DNA of 64,000 nt from Candidatus Sumerlaeaceae bacterium (GCA_026418615.1 JAOAAY010000008.1:58244-122243); one strand, 5' to 3'; positions 9,062 through 17,897 are shown, counted from the first letter of the stretch. Numbers and translations are program-made. The notes: generated by a model from the letters alone, not told the origin.

Positions 9062-9595
9062 TCAGTTGCTGCGGCCGTTATCCCCCGAATGTGGCACCCG
9101 CGGCGCACCGCCCTCCGGTTCCGGCTCGGGATCGAGCCACTTGACGAGCCAAGGTTCGGGAACCGTGTAAATCGTGCCTTGCTTGTCGCGCACCTCAAAC
9201 ACCTTGCCGCCGTCGGGGTGACGCCACACATCCACCACTTTTCCGCGGGTCAGGCACTTGCCTTTGAAGACGAGTTCGCGCCCAACCTCCTTCTTCATGA
9301 TGTGATCAATGCAGGCCTCGGCCACCTCGCGGTCGTATTTTGCCAAATAGTAAGTTTGCATCGCCTTGATGCTGGCCTCTTCGTCGAGGTTCAGACAGAA
9401 GTACTGTTTGCCCTGGATCGCGCACATGCGGTCCAGCACATCGGTCACATCCAACGCGCCACCGTCGCGCGTGGCGCCCTCCTCGGCCAACTGGCGCATG
9501 GCCTCTTGGGCCAGCATCTGCGCGCGTGACTTTTTGATGACAAAGTATTTGTCGTAAAACAGGGATTCGTTAATATCGGGTCTGGACGGCACCAT
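9062..9595 (-). CDS. Hypothetical protein
   Basis: A 177-residue protein I do not recognise. The N-terminal part is helical and charged (PDINESLFYDKYFVIKKSRAQM); a central segment carries two cysteines (MCAIQGKQYFC); the C-terminal third looks like a small beta-barrel or SH3-like fold (GRELVFKGKCLTRGKVVDVW, DGGKVFEVRDKQG) followed by an acidic Pro/Glu tail. No signal peptide or membrane segment is seen, so it is probably cytoplasmic. The start at 9595 was chosen because GGAG lies about 9 bases upstream; an ATG at 9604 would leave almost no spacing. It converges on the sugar-binding lipoprotein gene and is transcribed alone or with the minus-strand genes to its right. Confidence 0.75.
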   Translation of the reverse strand: MVPSRPDINESLFYDKYFVIKKSRAQMLAQEAMRQLAEEGATRDGGALDVTDVLDRMCAIQGKQYFCLNLDEEASIKAMQTYYLAKYDREVAEACIDHIMKKEVGRELVFKGKCLTRGKVVDVWRHPDGGKVFEVRDKQGTIYTVPEPWLVKWLDPEPEPEGGAPRVPHSGDNGRSN

Positions 9596-9703
9596 GAGGA
9601 ACATTCTCCAACTGGGATCGTGTGTGCAGGTCGTTGCGAGGCGTACCCGTCCCGGAGGTCACTTTCCAGAAAAATCCGGAAGGTCCGTATAAATCCAATA
9701 GAA

Positions 9704-11101
9704 TCAATTGTGTTTGGTGATAGACCCGCCCTCATGGCGAAAGATGGACAGGCCGTGGCGGCGGGCAAGCGGGATGAACTCCTCGCGCAACTGCCGCGTG
9801 TCCACATACAGGCGACGCAGTAACTGGTCGTCCTGCAGGCGGAACAGTTCATCCCTCGCCTCGGCGATATAAGCGCGCCGCCAGCGCAGGCCCTCGACGG
9901 ACCGTGCTGATGCCGCCGCCAACGCGAGCGTCAGCATGGCCAACGCTGTCGCCGCACCCAGTCGCCCGGCGCGCGACCGTGCACCGCCAGCGAGGCACCA
10001 AGCCAAGGCCAGCACCAGCGCGAGATAGAGCGTGTGCGAGAAGGTGACATAACGCGGGCTCATGGCCTGTCCGATGCCGTGTTCCACGCGGCCGAGCGCC
10101 GTCATGGCCGCAGCCGTCACCGCGAAGACCACCAGCGCAACCGCCGACACAATGGCCGGAGCCACGGCGCCGGCGCATCGGGCCTCGCGCCGCCAGAGAA
10201 ATGCCAGCCAGCCCGCAGTGCCAAGCAAGGTCGCCACACCAACCGCCGCGCCCGCTCGATGCCATGCCGAGGGCACCAACGGAGCGCCCAAATAGGCGAG
10301 AGCATAATAAATGAGGCGATGCGGCATGGCCATAAGGGTCTCTGTGAGGGGTCGCGTCGGACTGTAGCGCAGCCCGTATTTGTAAGCGACAGCCATCCCC
10401 ACGGCAGCCGCGATCCAGACGGCGCCGCGCGCGAGATCCCGACGCTGCCGGCCAAGCCCCAGCAGGATAACCAGACCCGCAGGCCATGTGGCCAGACCCG
10501 TGCTGAAACTGGTAGAGGCGCCCACGGCCAGAACTGTGGCAACCGCCAGCCGCCGCCAGTCCTGCGCGGCCGTGCCCCGCCCGTTGCGGGCCAACACTGC
10601 CAGCGAGGCCACGGCAAACAGTAGGGTCATGAAAAACATCAACTGGAGCGTCCAGACCCAATTTTCCCACTGCGAGAGGGAAAAGACGATGAGCGACAGC
10701 ACGGGCAGGGCGACCATGGCCACGGACCCGCGCATGAGCGGCCACGCCAGCCAGACGAGCACTGCTAAAATGCCGCAAGCAAGCCCGACACTGAACCAAG
10801 CCTCTGGCCAAAGATTATAGTGGAACACGCGGGCCAGCAGGAGCATGACCACCCGCGGCAGCACGACGCGGTGATCGCCCAACTGATCCCAGAAGATGCG
10901 CCAGTCGAGGCGTCCCTCCCGGTCATCGGCAAACAGCCGGATTAGCCACCACTGCTCGTAAAACGGCACATTCACGAAATAGCGGGCGATGGCGGTGATG
11001 ACCACTGCGAGCGGCACTGCGGCCATCAAAACACAGGCGGGGGCGAGCCAGCGCTGCGCAGCGGACCGCTCCCCGGCAGGCACTTGAGTGATCTCGAGCA
11101 C
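9704..11101 (-). CDS. Polytopic membrane protein, possibly GT-C-like
   Basis: 465 residues with roughly ten hydrophobic segments. After the first membrane helix there is a loop with VPFYEQWWLI and, ~25 residues later, GDHRVVLPRV. This aromatic/acidic loop followed by an H-R-x3-P motif resembles large bacterial membrane proteins that some annotators place near GT-C glycosyltransferases, but no firm family was recognised. The C-terminal ~60 residues are soluble, with helical R/D/E-rich sequence. The GTG start is 10 bases after the dCMP deaminase stop on the same strand, so the two are probably co-transcribed. A role in cell-surface polymer synthesis is possible but unproven. Confidence 0.7.
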   Translation of the reverse strand: MLEITQVPAGERSAAQRWLAPACVLMAAVPLAVVITAIARYFVNVPFYEQWWLIRLFADDREGRLDWRIFWDQLGDHRVVLPRVVMLLLARVFHYNLWPEAWFSVGLACGILAVLVWLAWPLMRGSVAMVALPVLSLIVFSLSQWENWVWTLQLMFFMTLLFAVASLAVLARNGRGTAAQDWRRLAVATVLAVGASTSFSTGLATWPAGLVILLGLGRQRRDLARGAVWIAAAVGMAVAYKYGLRYSPTRPLTETLMAMPHRLIYYALAYLGAPLVPSAWHRAGAAVGVATLLGTAGWLAFLWRREARCAGAVAPAIVSAVALVVFAVTAAAMTALGRVEHGIGQAMSPRYVTFSHTLYLALVLALAWCLAGGARSRAGRLGAATALAMLTLALAAASARSVEGLRWRRAYIAEARDELFRLQDDQLLRRLYVDTRQLREEFIPLARRHGLSIFRHEGGSITKHN

Positions 11102-11111
11102 CGCCCGATTC

Positions 11112-11579
11112 TCAGTCTAACTTCACGAGTTCGATGCCGAGCGCCTGCGCCACCTCAAAGATTTTATGCTCGCGATAGAACTCGCGGTAAATAATGCGGC
11201 GCAGGCCGGCGTTGGCGATCAACTTGAAGCATTCCCAGCAGGGCGAAGCAGTCGTGTAGATATCGGCTCCGTCAATGCGCACGCCGTGGCGCGCGGCCTG
11301 AATGATGGCGTTCGCCTCGGCATGAACGGTGCGGACACAGTGTCCGCCCACCATGTCATGTCCCACCTCATCGCAGTGAGGCATGCCGCGGATGGAACCG
11401 TTGTAGCCCGTGGAAAGGATATTCTTGTCGCGCACGATGACAGCACCGACATGCTTGCGGTTGCATGTGGAACGGCGGCTGACCTCGAGCGCAATGTTCA
11501 TGAAATAGGTGTCCCACGGCACGCGCTCGGCGGGCGCAGTGCCGGCGGCTGCGGCAGTCTGTTCGTCGTTTCCGGACAT
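11112..11579 (-). CDS. dCMP deaminase family zinc enzyme
   Basis: 155 residues with the cytidine/deoxycytidylate deaminase zinc signature: HAEANAI (His ligand, catalytic Glu) and SPCWECFKLI (two Cys ligands). The N-terminal part SRRSTCNRKHVGAVIV and STGYNGSIRGMPHC are typical of ComEB/dCMP deaminases. The expected reaction is dCMP to dUMP, feeding dTMP synthesis in the cytoplasm. Length fits the family. The start at 11579 has AGGAG about 7 bases upstream; the frame stays open further upstream but without family similarity. It is the first gene of a short minus-strand unit with the membrane protein at 9704-11101 and is divergent from the histidine kinase gene. Confidence 0.92.
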   Translation of the reverse strand: MSGNDEQTAAAAGTAPAERVPWDTYFMNIALEVSRRSTCNRKHVGAVIVRDKNILSTGYNGSIRGMPHCDEVGHDMVGGHCVRTVHAEANAIIQAARHGVRIDGADIYTTASPCWECFKLIANAGLRRIIYREFYREHKIFEVAQALGIELVKLD

Positions 11580-11671
11580 AATGACGCTCCTGATTCGGGT
11601 CGCGTTTCGGGCACGCGCCGGCGCCCGGGCCGCGGCAAGGTCTTCATGCCCCGGCCCCGCCCGGCGGCGCA

Positions 11672-11711
11672 ACCGCAAAACCCGACGGGCGAAATCGCTG
11701 GCTTTTGCGGT
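11672..11711. repeat. 9-bp inverted repeat between divergent dCMP deaminase and histidine kinase genes
   Basis: ACCGCAAAA (11672-11680) and TTTTGCGGT (11703-11711) are exact reverse complements separated by 22 bases. The right arm ends 24 bases before the kinase start, in the 156-base divergent gap. The placement fits an operator or a 5' mRNA hairpin for the kinase. There is no trailing T-run. Confidence 0.45.
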
Positions 11712-11735
11712 CGCAACCGGCCATCTGGCTCGACC

Positions 11736-12941
11736 ATGCAACGGCACAACTTCGAAGGACGGTTTCTATCAAAACTCTCGAAGATAGACCGCAAAGACAT
11801 CGAGAGTTTCCTCGGCCACCTGGTGCGCGAGAAGAACTTTCTCGAGGTCATCTTCAACTCGCTCGCGGACGGAATCGTGGTGCTGCGCCCGAGCCTCGAA
11901 GTCATGTATACCAATGACGCGGCCTTGGAACTGCTGAATCTCACTAATCGGCGCCGGATCATCGGCGAACGCATCAGCGAACTGGTTCCCCAAGCCGAAT
12001 TCCGGGATCTCGTGGCCCGCTTTGCAATCCAGCGCGAGCCTGTCTCGGGGATCCAACTGGAAATGCCCGTGCAGCCGCCGCGTTGGGTAGATGTTTCGAT
12101 CATCCCGCTCGACGCCGATGCCGGCCAGGTGGCCGGGAGTGTTATCATGGTTCTGCGCGACGCCACGCAGGCCCGCGAGATGGAGGAGGGGCGGCGGCGC
12201 GCGGAACGGGCCTCGGCATTTGCCACGCTGGCGGCGGGGCTCGCCCACGAGATCAAGAACCCGCTAAACTCACTCCAGATTCACGCCCAGTTGCTGCAGC
12301 GCGCTCTGCGCGACCCGCACTCGCGCGGGAAAAAGATCGACTGGCCCCGGCTGGCGCAGTCGAGCGACATTATCGTGGACGAAATCCGGCGGCTGAGCCG
12401 CGTCGTGAATGAGTTTCTGACGGCCGTGCGGCCCACCCGCCCGCTCATACAGCGCGGCAATATCAACACGCACATGGAACGAATCGTAGCCATGATGCGG
12501 CCTGAGGCCGAGGAGCGGGGGATTGCGCTGCGGGTCGTCCTCGACCACGAGATTCCGCCTGTCGACTTTGATCCCGCCCAGATGACTCAGGCGGTGGTCA
12601 ACCTGCTCAAGAATGCATTCGAGGCCGTGTCGGGCCGGCCCGACCCCACGGTCGAACTGCGGACACGGCTCGACGAGGCCTCCTTCATCATTCGGATTGC
12701 AGACAACGGCCCCGGCATTCCGGAGGACCATTTGCGGCGCATCCTCGAACCTTATTTCACCACGAAGGAGACCGGGACAGGGCTCGGACTGGCCATCGTG
12801 TCGCGCATCGTCGAGGAACACGGAGGCCGCCTCGACATGGCGAGCAAACCGGGTGAGGGCACCGCTGTGTCCATGATTTTTCCACTGGAAACGCGCCCCG
12901 TGCGCCTGCTCGAGACCGCCACCTCGCCGGCGGCGGATTGA
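11736..12941 (+). CDS. PAS-domain sensor histidine kinase, NtrB-like
   Basis: 401 residues, soluble. A PAS domain occupies residues ~30-145 (IFNSLADGIVVL, YTNDAALELL, VMVLRDATQ). The HisKA box is LAHEIKNPLNS with phospho-acceptor H171. The ATPase domain shows the N box NLLKNAFEAV (N289), G1 DNGPGIPEDH and G2 TGTGLGLAI. It should autophosphorylate on His and pass phosphate to a receiver. No membrane segment is present, so it senses a cytoplasmic signal, perhaps through PAS. No cognate regulator is adjacent; the two-receiver protein at 14.7-15.7 kb is the nearest candidate. Start ATG 11736 was chosen by domain limits; its ribosome site is weak. Confidence 0.9.
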   Translation: MQRHNFEGRFLSKLSKIDRKDIESFLGHLVREKNFLEVIFNSLADGIVVLRPSLEVMYTNDAALELLNLTNRRRIIGERISELVPQAEFRDLVARFAIQREPVSGIQLEMPVQPPRWVDVSIIPLDADAGQVAGSVIMVLRDATQAREMEEGRRRAERASAFATLAAGLAHEIKNPLNSLQIHAQLLQRALRDPHSRGKKIDWPRLAQSSDIIVDEIRRLSRVVNEFLTAVRPTRPLIQRGNINTHMERIVAMMRPEAEERGIALRVVLDHEIPPVDFDPAQMTQAVVNLLKNAFEAVSGRPDPTVELRTRLDEASFIIRIADNGPGIPEDHLRRILEPYFTTKETGTGLGLAIVSRIVEEHGGRLDMASKPGEGTAVSMIFPLETRPVRLLETATSPAAD

Positions 12942-12994
12942 CCGCGGCCTGCATTTGCCGTTTGAGTTTTCATGCAAGGTCGGGTGACGATGGT

Positions 12995-13024
12995 CTCGGC
13001 TGCAGCGCTAAAACGGCAGCCGAG
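12995..13024 (+). other. Perfect 9-bp hairpin overlapping the ribosome site of the ABM gene
   Basis: CTCGGCTGC (12995-13003) pairs exactly with GCAGCCGAG (13016-13024) across a 12-base loop. The 3' arm includes the first three bases of the GAGGAGG Shine-Dalgarno (13022-13028) of the gene starting at GTG 13036. Folding could partly hide the ribosome site. No T-run follows, so it is not a Rho-independent terminator for the kinase gene upstream. Confidence 0.5.
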
Positions 13025-13035
13025 GAGGCGAGGTC

Positions 13036-13359
13036 GTGCATATCGTCCATGTGTTTGTCCATGTGAAACCCGGCACCGCCGAGGATTTCATCCATGCGAC
13101 CATGATCAACGCCCGTGCCAGCGTGACGACAGAGCCCGGATGTGTCAGGTTTGATGTGGTGCGCCGGCAGGACTATCCGAGCCGCTTTGTGCTCGTCGAA
13201 GTGTACCGAACGCCGGAGGACGCGGCGAGTCACAAGTTGACGCCTCACTACACGGCATGGCGCGACACGGTGGGACCCATGATGGCGGAGGCGCGAACCT
13301 CCGTCGTGTTTACCAATGTTTTTCCGGAAACCGAAAAGGGGTGGGAGTGTGTCCTCTGA
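13036..13359 (+). CDS. Antibiotic biosynthesis monooxygenase (ABM) domain protein, LsrG-like
   Basis: A 107-residue single-domain protein with the ABM ferredoxin-like fold pattern: [12 protein letters not shown] at the N-terminus, then [38 protein letters not shown] and a C-terminal VVFTNVFP strand. The His in SHK-TPHY and the overall layout fit the quinol monooxygenase YgiN / LsrG group. These small dimers oxidise or isomerise small carbonyl or phenolic compounds; the exact substrate cannot be read. The GTG start has GAGGAGG 7 bases upstream, inside a hairpin. It lies 12 bases ahead of an iron-type alcohol dehydrogenase gene, so the two probably act together on an aldehyde or ketone intermediate. 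Confidence 0.82.
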   Translation: MHIVHVFVHVKPGTAEDFIHATMINARASVTTEPGCVRFDVVRRQDYPSRFVLVEVYRTPEDAASHKLTPHYTAWRDTVGPMMAEARTSVVFTNVFPETEKGWECVL

Positions 13360-13371
13360 GCAGGGTCGGCC

Positions 13372-14547
13372 ATGAGGTTTGAATTCGCCACCACCGGGCG
13401 AATCATTTTTGGCCCGGGGACGATCGCCGAGGTCCCGGGTTTGGCCGCGAGCATGGGGCGGCATGCGCTGGTCATGGTCGGGCGCTCGCCGGACCGCAGC
13501 CGCGCGATGGTGTCCGCGCTGGCGGAACAGGGCTTGGAAACCACGGTTTGGCATGTCCCCGGCGAACCCACTGTCGAACTGGTCGCCTTGTGCGCCGAGA
13601 TGGCCGCCGGGGCGGGATGTGATGTGGTCGTGGCCATCGGCGGCGGCAGCGTGCTCGACGCGGGCAAGGCGGTAGCCGCGCTGCTGACCAATCGCGGCGA
13701 TGTCATGGACTATCTGGAAGTGATCGGCAAAGCCCAGCCGCTCGAGCAAGCCCCGGCGCCGGTCATCGCTGTTCCCACGACGGCAGGCACAGGGTCGGAG
13801 GCGACCCGCAACGCCGTGCTGGGCTCACCCCATCACCGCGTCAAGGTCAGCATGCGCAGCCCGCTCATGCTGCCGCGCGTCGCGGTCGTGGATCCGGAAC
13901 TGACGGTCTCCGTTCCCCCCGATGTGACGGCAACGACCGGGCTTGATGCGCTGACACAACTCATCGAACCGTTTGTCTCGCCGCGGGCCAACCCGGTGAC
14001 GGACGCTCTTTGTCGCGAGGGAATGGCTCGGATTTCGAGGTCGCTGCGGCGGGCATGGCGCAACGGTACCGACCTCGACGCGCGCACGGACATGTGCGTG
14101 GCCGCACTTTTTGGCGGCATGGCGCTGGCCAATGCCGGACTGGGAGCCGTCCATGGTTTTGCCGGGCCACTCGGCGGAATGCTGGAGGCCCCTCACGGCG
14201 CGCTCTGTGCCGCGCTTCTGCCCGCTGTGCTGGAGGCCAACTGCCGGGCGCTGACCGCGCGGGCGCAGACAGACCCCGCGGCCGACATGTCACTTGAACG
14301 GCTCGGCGAGGCGGCCCGCATCCTGACCGGCAACCGACACGCCACCGCGGCTGACGGCATCGCGTGGGTGCGCGAGTTGTGCCGCGATCTCGACATCCCC
14401 TCTTTGCGCGAGATGGGGCTCGACCCGGAGGATATCCCGCAAGCCGTCGAACGCGCCCGCCAAGCCAGCAGCATGAAGGGAAACCCCGTGACGCTCTCCA
14501 CCGCCGAACTCACCGAAATCCTCGCGGCCGCGCTTGATGGCGTGTGA
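13372..14547 (+). CDS. Iron-containing alcohol dehydrogenase family protein
   Basis: 391 residues, the usual family length. The N-terminal Rossmann-like half has GPGTIAEVP and the GGGSVLDAGK nucleotide-binding loop, then TTAGTGSEAT. In the metal domain three expected ligands are visible (D192, H261 in VHGFAGPLGG, and H275), but the fourth, His in the usual D-A-L-T-H motif, is Gln here (Q196 in LDALTQLIEP). From memory a DALTQ form occurs in other relatives, so this is probably a subfamily trait. The expected reaction is NAD(P)-dependent interconversion of an alcohol and an aldehyde or ketone. It is 12 bases downstream of the ABM gene, so they are almost certainly co-transcribed. Confidence 0.9.
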   Translation: MRFEFATTGRIIFGPGTIAEVPGLAASMGRHALVMVGRSPDRSRAMVSALAEQGLETTVWHVPGEPTVELVALCAEMAAGAGCDVVVAIGGGSVLDAGKAVAALLTNRGDVMDYLEVIGKAQPLEQAPAPVIAVPTTAGTGSEATRNAVLGSPHHRVKVSMRSPLMLPRVAVVDPELTVSVPPDVTATTGLDALTQLIEPFVSPRANPVTDALCREGMARISRSLRRAWRNGTDLDARTDMCVAALFGGMALANAGLGAVHGFAGPLGGMLEAPHGALCAALLPAVLEANCRALTARAQTDPAADMSLERLGEAARILTGNRHATAADGIAWVRELCRDLDIPSLREMGLDPEDIPQAVERARQASSMKGNPVTLSTAELTEILAAALDGV

Positions 14548-14742
14548 CCGCTTCCCCCTCCCAGTAAGCGGCTCCAACCCACACAATCCCCAAGCCCCGC
14601 GCGTCGCCGCAAGACTGCTGTTGGCTGTCCTGGCCCGACGCTTTTGTCCGTTGGAACAAACCACCGGTGACCGTCAGTGCCGGCCGTCTGGCTCGCACGC
14701 ATCAGTTGGAGGGGCAAAGGGACCGCGCGACACGGTTGCCTT

Positions 14743-15729
14743 TTACATTCGGTCCGGCGTTTCCCCTTCGCGGCGCCGGACCTCGGCGTACGGGACGCGC
14801 TTTCGCGCCCGGGAAAACCCCGGTCGCCGAACCACCTCGAGAATCTTACGCTTTAACTGATCCACAGTAAAGGGTTTCGTCAGCATATCGCAACCGGCTG
14901 GGGGCGGCGTGCCACCCTCGGGCGGAACAAGAAAGACGACGCGCGCACCGCGCAGGCGGCGGTTGACCCGCATCAGGTGGTAAATCTGGACGCCGTCGAG
15001 CCGCGGCATGGCCGTGTCTATCAAAAGAATGTCCGGCTGATAAGCGATCAGTTTGTCCGGAACGGATTCGGGGTCCAAGGCTCCGATGGTTTCGTAATCG
15101 CTATCGAGGGCGTCTCGAGCCGCTTGAACCACGCTGCGGTCGTCGTCCACGACGAGGATGCGGATGCGCGGCTCCGCCGCCGCGGCCTGCAACTGCTCAG
15201 TCAGCGAAGGCAGCAGGACGCCTTCCTCTGCCCGCGACACCGGCCCAAACCGGCGGTAGTAGTGGCGGATCTCTTCCACGGAATATTGTTTGGGTGCGGG
15301 CCGCAGGTTGCGTTGGGTCACGAGGTCCTGGAGAACGCGCAGCACGGCGGAAGCCGCGGCCGGTTTTTCAAGGCAAGCGTCAGCCGCCTTGGCGGCTTGG
15401 GTCTGACGCGGACCCGTGGCGTCACGCGCCGGCACCAGCAGCACCACCGGCACGGAGGCGTATCGGGCGTCCTTACGGATGGCGCGCACGGTGTCAGTGC
15501 CGCTCAGCGCGGGCATCTCCGCGTCAGCGATAATAATGTCCGGCTCGTAGCGGTCGAGACGCTCAAGGGCCTCCAAACCGTTTGCAGCCCGGACAACCTC
15601 GAACAGTTCGCGTGCAGCCTCGGCAACGGCCTGCACGGTCCCCGGATCGTCGCCAATCTGCATGATGCGCAGCCGCGATGCCGGCGGCGGACCGGTTGGT
15701 TCGGCGGTGACGGTCACCGTGGAGATCAT
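14743..15729 (-). CDS. Response regulator with two receiver domains and no output domain
   Basis: 328 residues. The first receiver (about residues 20-135) has acceptor Asp in IIIADAEMP and the conserved Lys in CLEKP, but its N-terminal acidic patch is atypical (QIGDD). The second (about 195-310) has ILVVDDD, acceptor Asp in LLIDTAMP and Lys in LTKPF. The linker is helical (EEIRHYYRRFG). The C-terminal ~25 residues are basic, with no DNA-binding or enzymatic domain. It may work as a phosphorelay node or by protein interaction. It starts 34 bases after the stop of the proline-rich membrane protein on the same strand. The start is the first Met before the domain; its ribosome site is not obvious. 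Confidence 0.85.
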   Translation of the reverse strand: MISTVTVTAEPTGPPPASRLRIMQIGDDPGTVQAVAEAARELFEVVRAANGLEALERLDRYEPDIIIADAEMPALSGTDTVRAIRKDARYASVPVVLLVPARDATGPRQTQAAKAADACLEKPAAASAVLRVLQDLVTQRNLRPAPKQYSVEEIRHYYRRFGPVSRAEEGVLLPSLTEQLQAAAAEPRIRILVVDDDRSVVQAARDALDSDYETIGALDPESVPDKLIAYQPDILLIDTAMPRLDGVQIYHLMRVNRRLRGARVVFLVPPEGGTPPPAGCDMLTKPFTVDQLKRKILEVVRRPGFSRARKRVPYAEVRRREGETPDRM

Positions 15730-15763
15730 CGCGGCCGCATGCCCCGGTGGTCTCCCGCGCCTG

Positions 15764-17773
15764 TCATGCGCCGGCTTCCTGCTTGCGTTTGGCCTCGCGG
15801 GCCTCGCGCAGGAGCCCGCGCACCTCCTCGTCTTCGGGGTGGATGGCCGCGGCAATCGACAGATAATGCACAGCCTGTTTGTAATTTTTCTTGGCCATGG
15901 CCTCCTTGGCCCGGGCGCACTGGTCGCGGAACATGCGCTCGCTGCGCTCGTCCACATTCTTGTCGCCGGGCTTGCTGCTCACATAAAAACTCCCGGTGTC
16001 AGGCGAGGGGGTGTTGTCGGTCGCTGCTGACAAGCCGGGTCTGCCGGAAACTGGCGGCGCGGATGCCACGGTATCCGCAAACGCCGACACTTCGGGGCCG
16101 GCCACAGACTTTGTCTCAGAGAGGGCGTCTTCCATGCGCAACACGGCCTCGCGCGTCGGCGCTGGCGGCAATTCCGAGGGCGTCAACTGAATGGTTTCCT
16201 GTCCATGAAGCGTGTCTTCGCCGGGCTGAACGCCTAAAGGCAGACGCGTGTCGTCAGACAATTGAATCGTCGCGACGGGCGCCGGCGGCACAGGACCGGG
16301 CGATACTGGCGGCGGCGCAGACACAGGAATTTTTGTTTCCGTTACATCCTGCTCGCTCACCGCCCGGGCCGGCGTTGCGGGTCCGGCCATCAGGTCGTCA
16401 AGAGATATCATGGCAGGAGATGAAGCGGCCGGCGGCGCCGAGGGGGGAGCCCCGGCGGAGCGCGGCTTTGCGACCTCGTCCAGCGAGAGCGGAGCCACTG
16501 CGGGAGCAACAGGTTTGGGCGGCTCGGGTTTGTCTTCCGGGCGATGCGGCACAAGGGAACTGATGTCGTCGAGACTAATCGTGGGAGTCGAGGAGGCCGG
16601 CGGCGGAGGCGGCACTCGAACTTCATCGAGATTTACGGGCGGCGGTGGCGTGACAACACCGCTACTGTCCACGAGACCGAGCGAGCCAAACGAAATGGTT
16701 TCTCCACTGCGCGGCTCGGTCTTTGGGGGAGAAGGCCGACCGGCCGGCGTTGCAGGCGAGTCGTCCGGCAAAACCGGCGGCAAGTCAAATGTTATTGCGT
16801 TGCTTTGCTTGGACGGTTCCTGCGTCTCAGGCGCGACGGCCACAGGAGCCGCTGATGAAAAAACCTCGGCTGCCGGCGGACTGGCTGCAGGCGCAGATCC
16901 CTGCTCCGGGCTCACGGCCTCCGTGGCCGTGGCGGTGCCAAAGAGCGGCGACGACAGAGCGGAGCCAAACATGAGGCCGCCGCCCTGCGGCTGGGCCAGC
17001 GCGGAGGCTAAGCCGCTGCTCGACGATGCAGATGCAGCCGGCGCACCGAGAGAGGACGCCGGGGCCAGAGGCGATTGGGCAGGCAGTGGCGATGCACTGG
17101 GAGCGGGTTCCTCGTCCTGGTCGGGCTCTTTCAGTTTCGCGGCAGGGGTCAGGGGCTTAGCGGGAGTCCGGCGCTTTCCCATCAATTGCCCGTACGCGAA
17201 CAGACCGCCGCCGATCAAGACCACAAGGCCTAAAACGGACGCAAGGATGTAAGTCAAGAGATTCGAGTCTGTCGCATCCGAGGTTACAACACCAGGCGTC
17301 GTCGCTGGTGTGGGCACGGGGGTCGGAACCGGAGTGGCCGCCGGCGGGGCTGGTGTGGCTGCCGCCACAGGTAGTGCTACAGGAAAAGTGGACGGTTCCT
17401 CCTGATGCGTCGGTGGAGCGAATCGCGGTTTGGGCGGCCCGGTTTCGCCGGCCAGCAATTTCTCCCGCGCCCATTCGCGGTACATTAGGAAGGTCTTGTT
17501 ATCCGGATCCGTCTTCTCGGCCTCATCCACCAACTCAAGAACCTGCTGGTATTGGCCCGCCATGTAGGCGTCGCGAATCTGGTTGATGAGTTTGTCAATC
17601 GCCAGTTTGGCGCGGCGTCGCTGCTGCTCCTCAGGGGTGAGGCTGTCCGATACGCCCGAGGTGCGAGAAGGCGCTTGCGCACAGATCGGCGCTGGCCAAC
17701 ACGCCAGCATTGCCGCAACCGCTATAGCGGCCAGTCGCAGCCTCGTTCGAACCCGATGTCCTTGCCCATTCAT
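15764..17773 (-). CDS. Proline-rich single-pass membrane protein with TPR-like ends and repeated short motifs
   Basis: 669 residues. After a signal-like N-terminus (RLRLAAIAVAAMLAC) there is a TPR-like helical pair (YMAGQYQQVLELVDEAEKTD), a Pro/Ala/Thr linker, one membrane helix (LLTYILASVLGLVVLIGGG, about residue 220), a ~350-residue Pro/Ser/Ala-rich region and a final TPR-like unit (KKNYKQAVHYLSIAAAIHP). Inside the proline-rich region short motifs recur: ITFDLPP, ISFGSLG, VNLDEV, ISLDDI, LSLDEV, ISLDDL, IQLSDD, IQLTPS. The layout recalls FimV-like scaffold proteins by analogy only. The ATG at 17773 has GGTGGAG upstream. It sits between a TPR membrane protein and a two-receiver regulator, consistent with a signalling scaffold. 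Function unknown. Confidence 0.8.
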   Translation of the reverse strand: MNGQGHRVRTRLRLAAIAVAAMLACWPAPICAQAPSRTSGVSDSLTPEEQQRRRAKLAIDKLINQIRDAYMAGQYQQVLELVDEAEKTDPDNKTFLMYREWAREKLLAGETGPPKPRFAPPTHQEEPSTFPVALPVAAATPAPPAATPVPTPVPTPATTPGVVTSDATDSNLLTYILASVLGLVVLIGGGLFAYGQLMGKRRTPAKPLTPAAKLKEPDQDEEPAPSASPLPAQSPLAPASSLGAPAASASSSSGLASALAQPQGGGLMFGSALSSPLFGTATATEAVSPEQGSAPAASPPAAEVFSSAAPVAVAPETQEPSKQSNAITFDLPPVLPDDSPATPAGRPSPPKTEPRSGETISFGSLGLVDSSGVVTPPPPVNLDEVRVPPPPPASSTPTISLDDISSLVPHRPEDKPEPPKPVAPAVAPLSLDEVAKPRSAGAPPSAPPAASSPAMISLDDLMAGPATPARAVSEQDVTETKIPVSAPPPVSPGPVPPAPVATIQLSDDTRLPLGVQPGEDTLHGQETIQLTPSELPPAPTREAVLRMEDALSETKSVAGPEVSAFADTVASAPPVSGRPGLSAATDNTPSPDTGSFYVSSKPGDKNVDERSERMFRDQCARAKEAMAKKNYKQAVHYLSIAAAIHPEDEEVRGLLREAREAKRKQEAGA

Positions 17774-17897
17774 CAATCCCGACTCCACCGCGACGCACAC
17801 TCGCGCGACCCTCAAGTAGGCATACAACAATGCGTCGCATGCAAATTCCAATTCAACCCGAATCCTGCGTCAGGGGCGGCTCAAAGCCGGCCTCCTT

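Noticed and set aside
14548..14571. CCGCTT/AAGCGG dyad just after the alcohol dehydrogenase gene considered as a terminator
   Set aside because: The stem is only 6 bp with a 12-base loop and no T-tract, so support is too weak.
14977..16563. Plus-strand frame of 528 codons across the receiver and proline-rich genes
   Set aside because: No domain, no ribosome site, and it spans the boundary of two minus-strand genes.
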